Origin: Deltaproteobacteria bacterium
GTDB taxonomy: Bacteria; Desulfobacterota; UBA8473
Length of the DNA stretch: 9,264 bases
Assembly (NCBI GenBank): GCA_030623035.1
Contig: JAUXFK010000113.1
Coordinates: forward strand, 1-9,264
Direction of reading: 5' to 3'
Shown here: positions 6,661 through 9,264 of the stretch, piece after piece
Position numbering within the stretch: the stretch's first letter is position 1
Layout: each line of letters starts with the position of its first letter
Position numbers and translations under genes: made by a program
Notes under the pieces: model-generated
What the model was told of the DNA's origin: nothing
What the model saw: the letters and a program-made list of their open reading frames with translations, nothing else
The model's database searches: none

Positions 6661-7679
6661 GAACCCAGTCCTTTTTTTCGTAACAGATAGATAAAAAATG
6701 GAGCCCCGAATATGGCGGTGACGACCCCTACAGGTAATTCTATAGGTGCGATTATGGTCCTTGCTATTGTATCTGCTATAACCAGGAAAGAAAGTCCAAA
6801 AAGACCGGAAGCCGGCAGGAGAATACGGTGATCCGAACCGAATATCATCCGCATCATATGGGGTACGATCAACCCGACAAAACCTATGACACCGCTTACT
6901 GAAACAACAACACCTGTAATTAATGAAGCGGTGATAAGCAAAAGCCTCTTCACCTTTCCTACTTCGACACCCAGTTGAAGCGCAGTATCTTCTCCGGTTG
7001 CTATGAGGTTCAAAGGATGGGCATATAAATAGATAATGAAGAATCCAATTATAACAAAAGGGGTAATAACAATAATCTCGCTGTACCTTGAGAGACTTAA
7101 ATCCCCCATCAACCAAAATAGGATCGTATGAACCCTCTCATCTTGAGTGATGGATACAAGAAACATTATCACTGCAGAGAAGAATGCGCCTACTATCACA
7201 CCGGAAAGAAGCAAGGTGTTCGGATGGGATCCATATCTGCTTCTGGCAATGGACAAAACCAGTATAATCGTTACAAGTGCACCACTAAAAGAGGCGGCCG
7301 GAATGCTCAAGAAACTCAACCCTGCCCCTAAAAGAATTGCCAGGATGGCACCCACAGCCGATCCACTTGAAATCCCCAGTATATAAGGATCTGCCAGGGG
7401 GTTTCTAAAAAGGGCTTGAAATACTACCCCGGCCACTGAAAGGGATGCGCCGACTATGCCGGCCAGTATGATTCTGGGTAAGCGGATATGGAGTATGATA
7501 ACCTTCTCTGTATCGTTCCATCCACAAGGGGAGCCACTCAGGGCTTCAAATATCCCAAAGAGTATTTTCATCAAACCAATATCAGCGGTTCCTAATGAGA
7601 GGGAAAGTATTGCAATTACAACAAAAATAAAGGCAAAAGCCAGGCATATAAGTAGAACTTTACGAAGAGTTGCCACCAT
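6657..7679 (-). CDS. btuC: Corrinoid ABC transporter permease BtuC (FecCD family)
   Basis: A 340-residue, highly hydrophobic protein of the FecCD/BtuC permease family, expected to have about ten membrane helices and to work as a dimer. Family motifs include RLPRIILAGIVGASLSVAG, the following FRNPLADPYILGISSGSAVG, GVIGFVGLIVPHMMRM and a C-terminal ELPVGVVTAIFGAPFFIYLL. The start at 7679 is chosen over 7745 because AGGGG lies 10 nt upstream and because the longer form would overlap btuF by 50 nt and add a polar, non-family N-terminus. It starts 16 nt after btuF and overlaps btuD by 4 nt, as expected for one operon with coupled translation. Confidence 0.95.
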   Translation of the reverse strand: MVATLRKVLLICLAFAFIFVVIAILSLSLGTADIGLMKILFGIFEALSGSPCGWNDTEKVIILHIRLPRIILAGIVGASLSVAGVVFQALFRNPLADPYILGISSGSAVGAILAILLGAGLSFLSIPAASFSGALVTIILVLSIARSRYGSHPNTLLLSGVIVGAFFSAVIMFLVSITQDERVHTILFWLMGDLSLSRYSEIIVITPFVIIGFFIIYLYAHPLNLIATGEDTALQLGVEVGKVKRLLLITASLITGVVVSVSGVIGFVGLIVPHMMRMIFGSDHRILLPASGLFGLSFLVIADTIARTIIAPIELPVGVVTAIFGAPFFIYLLRKKGLGS

Positions 7680-7695
7680 AATTGAAATTCCCCTA

Positions 7696-8595
7696 TTATT
7701 TAAAGACCTCCGGGTGAATAAGCCTTGCGAGTTCTTCCAATCCATCTACAATACGAGGTGACGGATGGTCGATCAGGTCTGAGTCAATCACACAAATCCT
7801 TCCATTTGAAACCGCGGGGATGTTCTTCCACCTTAGCCATTCTTCTTTCCTTCTCTCAAAGCCGCCTCCCCTGTGCATGGAGGATATGATGATGATATCC
7901 GGCGCATTGAGCAAAACCTCCTCGATGCTGTATTGGGGATATTTTGCCTTTTCATGTCCTGATATATTATAGCCCCCGGCCATGCGTATCAGATCATTGT
8001 GAAAGGTTTCTTTTCCCACTGTTATTATAGGATTAATCCCAATCTGGATAAAAACCTTGGGCCTATTAATATCTTTTGTAGTGTTCTCTATGTGATAGGT
8101 CCTTTTTCTTAACCCGGCAACCAGATTGCCGGCTTTTATTGCACAACCGGTTATCTTCCCTATATTCTCGATGGTCTTGAATATATCCGGTACACCCTTT
8201 GGATTTACCGCATAAACACTGTATCCCAACCTTTGCAGTGTATCCACGGACTCTTTCTTGTTCCCATCGGCTATGGCTATTATCAAGTCCGGTTTCAATG
8301 AGATGATCTTTTCTATATTAATATTTATATAACTTCCGACCTTTGGCTTGGTCTTTGCCTCTTCAGGGTAGTTACTGAACTGTGTAACTCCTACAACCCT
8401 GTCACCCAAATCCATAAAATAGAGGGTTTCTGTGATACTCGGGGCCAGAGAGACAATCCTTTTCGGGTTTACAGGGATATTTACCTCCCTGCCCATCTCA
8501 TCAATGTAGGTTGCCTGAAAAGCGGATGCACCCAGCATTAGAACCAGAATACACATGAATAAAAATGTGAATATTGCCTTTGATTTTCCCATCAT
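7696..8595 (-). CDS. btuF: Periplasmic corrinoid-binding protein BtuF
   Basis: A 299-residue cluster-A type solute-binding protein. A basic start and hydrophobic core (about 7-23) end at ASA (23-25), a likely signal-peptidase I site. There is no lipobox cysteine, so it should be soluble in the periplasm. Two lobes follow, with family motifs RIVSLAPSITETLYFMDLG (46-64), VGVTQFSNYPEEA (68-80), LKPDLIIA (100-107) and DHPSPRIVDGLEELARLIHP (277-296). The frame is open to 8691, but that stretch covers the riboswitch terminator, so translation must begin at 8595 or at the adjacent ATG at 8592. No good Shine-Dalgarno site is seen in the T-rich leader. First gene after the cobalamin riboswitch, so it is expected to be repressed by B12. 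Confidence 0.93.
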   Translation of the reverse strand: MMGKSKAIFTFLFMCILVLMLGASAFQATYIDEMGREVNIPVNPKRIVSLAPSITETLYFMDLGDRVVGVTQFSNYPEEAKTKPKVGSYININIEKIISLKPDLIIAIADGNKKESVDTLQRLGYSVYAVNPKGVPDIFKTIENIGKITGCAIKAGNLVAGLRKRTYHIENTTKDINRPKVFIQIGINPIITVGKETFHNDLIRMAGGYNISGHEKAKYPQYSIEEVLLNAPDIIIISSMHRGGGFERRKEEWLRWKNIPAVSNGRICVIDSDLIDHPSPRIVDGLEELARLIHPEVFK

Positions 8596-8607
8596 AAAAA
8601 AACCAAT

Positions 8608-8640
8608 AAAAAAACCCCTAAATCCTTTTGGACTTAAGGG
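8608..8640 (-). terminator. Intrinsic terminator of the cobalamin riboswitch
   Basis: On the minus strand CCCTTAAGTCC pairs over all 11 positions (two G-U) with GGATTTAGGGG across an AAAA loop, followed directly by seven T. It lies between the aptamer and btuF, 13 nt before the start codon. This is the expected off-state structure of a transcription-attenuating riboswitch. Confidence 0.88.
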
Positions 8641-8689
8641 TTGCACCCTGTTTACTTCACCCCTCTTTCCGCGAAGAAGAGATAAGTCC
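8631..8689 (-). promoter_or_regulatory. Antiterminator pairing of the riboswitch expression platform
   Basis: GGACTTA (8683-8689), only a few bases after the aptamer's closing stem, is perfectly complementary to TAAGTCC (8631-8637), which is part of the terminator's 5' arm. The two pairings exclude each other. Ligand-stabilised aptamer closure would disfavour the GGACTTA pairing and free the terminator. The base pairing is seen directly; the switching is inferred. Confidence 0.6.
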
Positions 8690-8690
8690 A

Positions 8691-8880
8691 TATATAGGTA
8701 GGTTTTCTGACTCTCAGATCATCCTACTTCCCACGCCTTCCCACCCCGATACATCGAAGCAGTGGCTTTGGTCAGGCAAATCTTGCCTCACCCTGTGGGG
8801 TTCGTCCTTGATTACAGCGGCGGGACCGTCCCCGTATTACACGGGATTCCCTATTAAACCCTTAATAGTGGGTACCTATA
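8691..8880 (-). promoter_or_regulatory. Cobalamin riboswitch aptamer
   Basis: The minus strand matches the cobalamin aptamer core in order. P1 is formed by TATAGGTA (8873-8880) and TACCTATA (8693-8700). After it come GGGAATCCCGTG, then GGGGACGGTCCCGCCGCTGT, then the B12 box GCCACTG (8760-8766), then GGTGGGAAGGCG, then GATGATCTGAGAGTCAG and AAAACC before the closing P1 strand. It binds adenosyl- or other cobalamins and should turn off btuFCD, and possibly the whole cluster, when B12 is plentiful. It is the strongest evidence that the transporter is for corrinoids. Confidence 0.95.
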
Positions 8881-8895
8881 CTTGAATGATTTAAT

Positions 8896-8924
8896 TGATT
8901 AACAGATATTTGAACTAAAGTCAA
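8896..8924 (-). promoter_or_regulatory. Possible sigma-70 promoter for the btuFCD leader
   Basis: TTGACT (8919-8924) matches five of six bases of the -35 consensus. Seventeen nt later TAATCA (8896-8901) sits in a -10 position, preceded by TG as in extended -10 promoters, but the hexamer itself is a poor match. Transcription would begin a few nt before the riboswitch P1 stem, which is the expected place. Confidence 0.4.
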
Positions 8925-9051
8925 TAAGAAAATTTGCAACAGTATTAATAATGACCAAAGGACGACCCCCCTATTTCTCCGATCGTTTGTAAACTGTAAA
9001 ACTAAAGGGCGTCTCTCATATCCCCCCAAGGGGGCTCCCCGCTTGCCTCCT

Positions 9052-9095
9052 CAAAAAATGAAAAAGGCGGTTAAAGATAAAATCTGAAACCGCCT
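9052..9095 (-). terminator. Intrinsic terminator of an upstream gene
   Basis: On the minus strand AGGCGGTT (9088-9095) pairs perfectly with AACCGCCT (9065-9072). Inside it AGAT and ATCT pair across a three-base loop. A T-rich run, TTTTCATTTTTT, follows. It would stop transcription coming from a minus-strand gene beyond the right edge, insulating the B12 cluster. Confidence 0.7.
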
Positions 9096-9212
9096 GATAC
9101 TTAAACTAAAAGTTATTGAATTACAAATGGATGTCCCGTATTCCCCCTAGTTAATTATTTATTTATGACCGTCCCCCTTTATTACCCTTTATTCCCCTAG
9201 AAAGAATGACTT

Positions 9213-9228
9213 CGGGCCCGGGGGCCCG
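9213..9228. repeat. GC-only palindrome
   Basis: CGGGCCC and GGGCCCG form a perfect 7-bp inverted repeat with a two-base gap, in otherwise AT-rich non-coding DNA. It could be part of a REP-like unit or a terminator stem; no T-run follows on either strand. Confidence 0.45.
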
Positions 9229-9264
9229 GGAGGCGACAAAAGCTTATTTCACAAGAGGAATGCC

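Larger units (their letters stand above)
8925..9264. other. Non-coding flank with G-rich, REP-like motifs
   Basis: No supportable gene is seen. On the minus strand there are recurrent G-run words: GGGGGGTCGTCC (8960-8971), ATACGGGACATCC (9129-9141) and AAAGGGGGACGGTC (9167-9180). ATTCCCCCTAG (9140-9150) and ATTCCCCTAG (9191-9200) are near-identical direct repeats. CCCCC-AA-GGGGG (9023-9034) is a short palindrome. The pattern resembles debris around REP-type elements, which is an inference. At the extreme right the minus strand could read a short gene end (GIPLVK then stop), but too little is present to call it. Confidence 0.4.

Noticed and set aside
6661..7116. N-terminal extension of BtuD
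   Set aside because: Low-complexity Arg/Tyr/Cys-rich translation that is the shadow of btuC; the ATGA overlap at 6657-6660 gives the natural start.
8596..8691. N-terminal extension of BtuF
   Set aside because: It would translate the riboswitch terminator; the signal peptide starts cleanly at 8595 or 8592.
301..8885. Plus-strand ORFs of 60-126 codons
   Set aside because: All but the last are antisense to well-supported minus-strand genes; that one covers the riboswitch. None shows a recognisable domain.
1..9264. tRNA, rRNA or CRISPR array
   Set aside because: No cloverleaf-like segment, rRNA core sequence or regularly spaced repeat array was seen.

Overview
The window is a compact vitamin B12 (corrinoid) acquisition locus from a Gram-negative bacterium. 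A TonB-dependent outer-membrane receptor, and a surface or secreted protein ending in a 'CFI-box' C-terminal domain, suggest Desulfobacterota (former Deltaproteobacteria) or a relative. That placement is inferred from gene content, not from a marker gene. All seven genes lie on the minus strand, so the locus reads from the right end of the window to the left.

Reading in the direction of transcription: a non-coding flank with G-rich REP-like motifs and the terminator of an upstream gene (about 8925-9264) comes first, then a possible promoter (8896-8924). A complete cobalamin riboswitch follows (8691-8880), with a recognisable antiterminator/terminator switch (8608-8689). The switch controls btuF (periplasmic corrinoid-binding protein), btuC (FecCD-type permease) and btuD (ATPase), which are packed with a 16-nt gap and then a 4-nt overlap. 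A gap of about 330 nt carries a MITE-like element with 19-bp imperfect terminal inverted repeats. Next are btuB (TonB-dependent receptor, with a G10 homopolymer in its plug domain) and a secreted beta-propeller-like protein with a poly-Asp linker and CFI-box C-terminus. The last two genes are PP-loop ATPases overlapping by 14 nt: a glutaminase-less asparagine-synthetase-like protein with a C-terminal zinc ribbon, and a Dph6-like (MJ0570-type) ATP-dependent amide ligase. The left end holds a repeat that starts at the stop codon of the last gene.

Working model: BtuB, perhaps helped by the propeller protein acting like Bacteroidetes BtuG, captures corrinoid and moves it across the outer membrane; BtuF and BtuCD carry it across the inner membrane; B12 switches the transport genes off through the riboswitch. 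The most interesting parts are the candidate BtuG-like accessory protein in a non-Bacteroidetes setting and the coupled pair of amide-forming PP-loop enzymes at the end of the locus, which might modify corrinoid side chains. Neither role can be proven from sequence alone.
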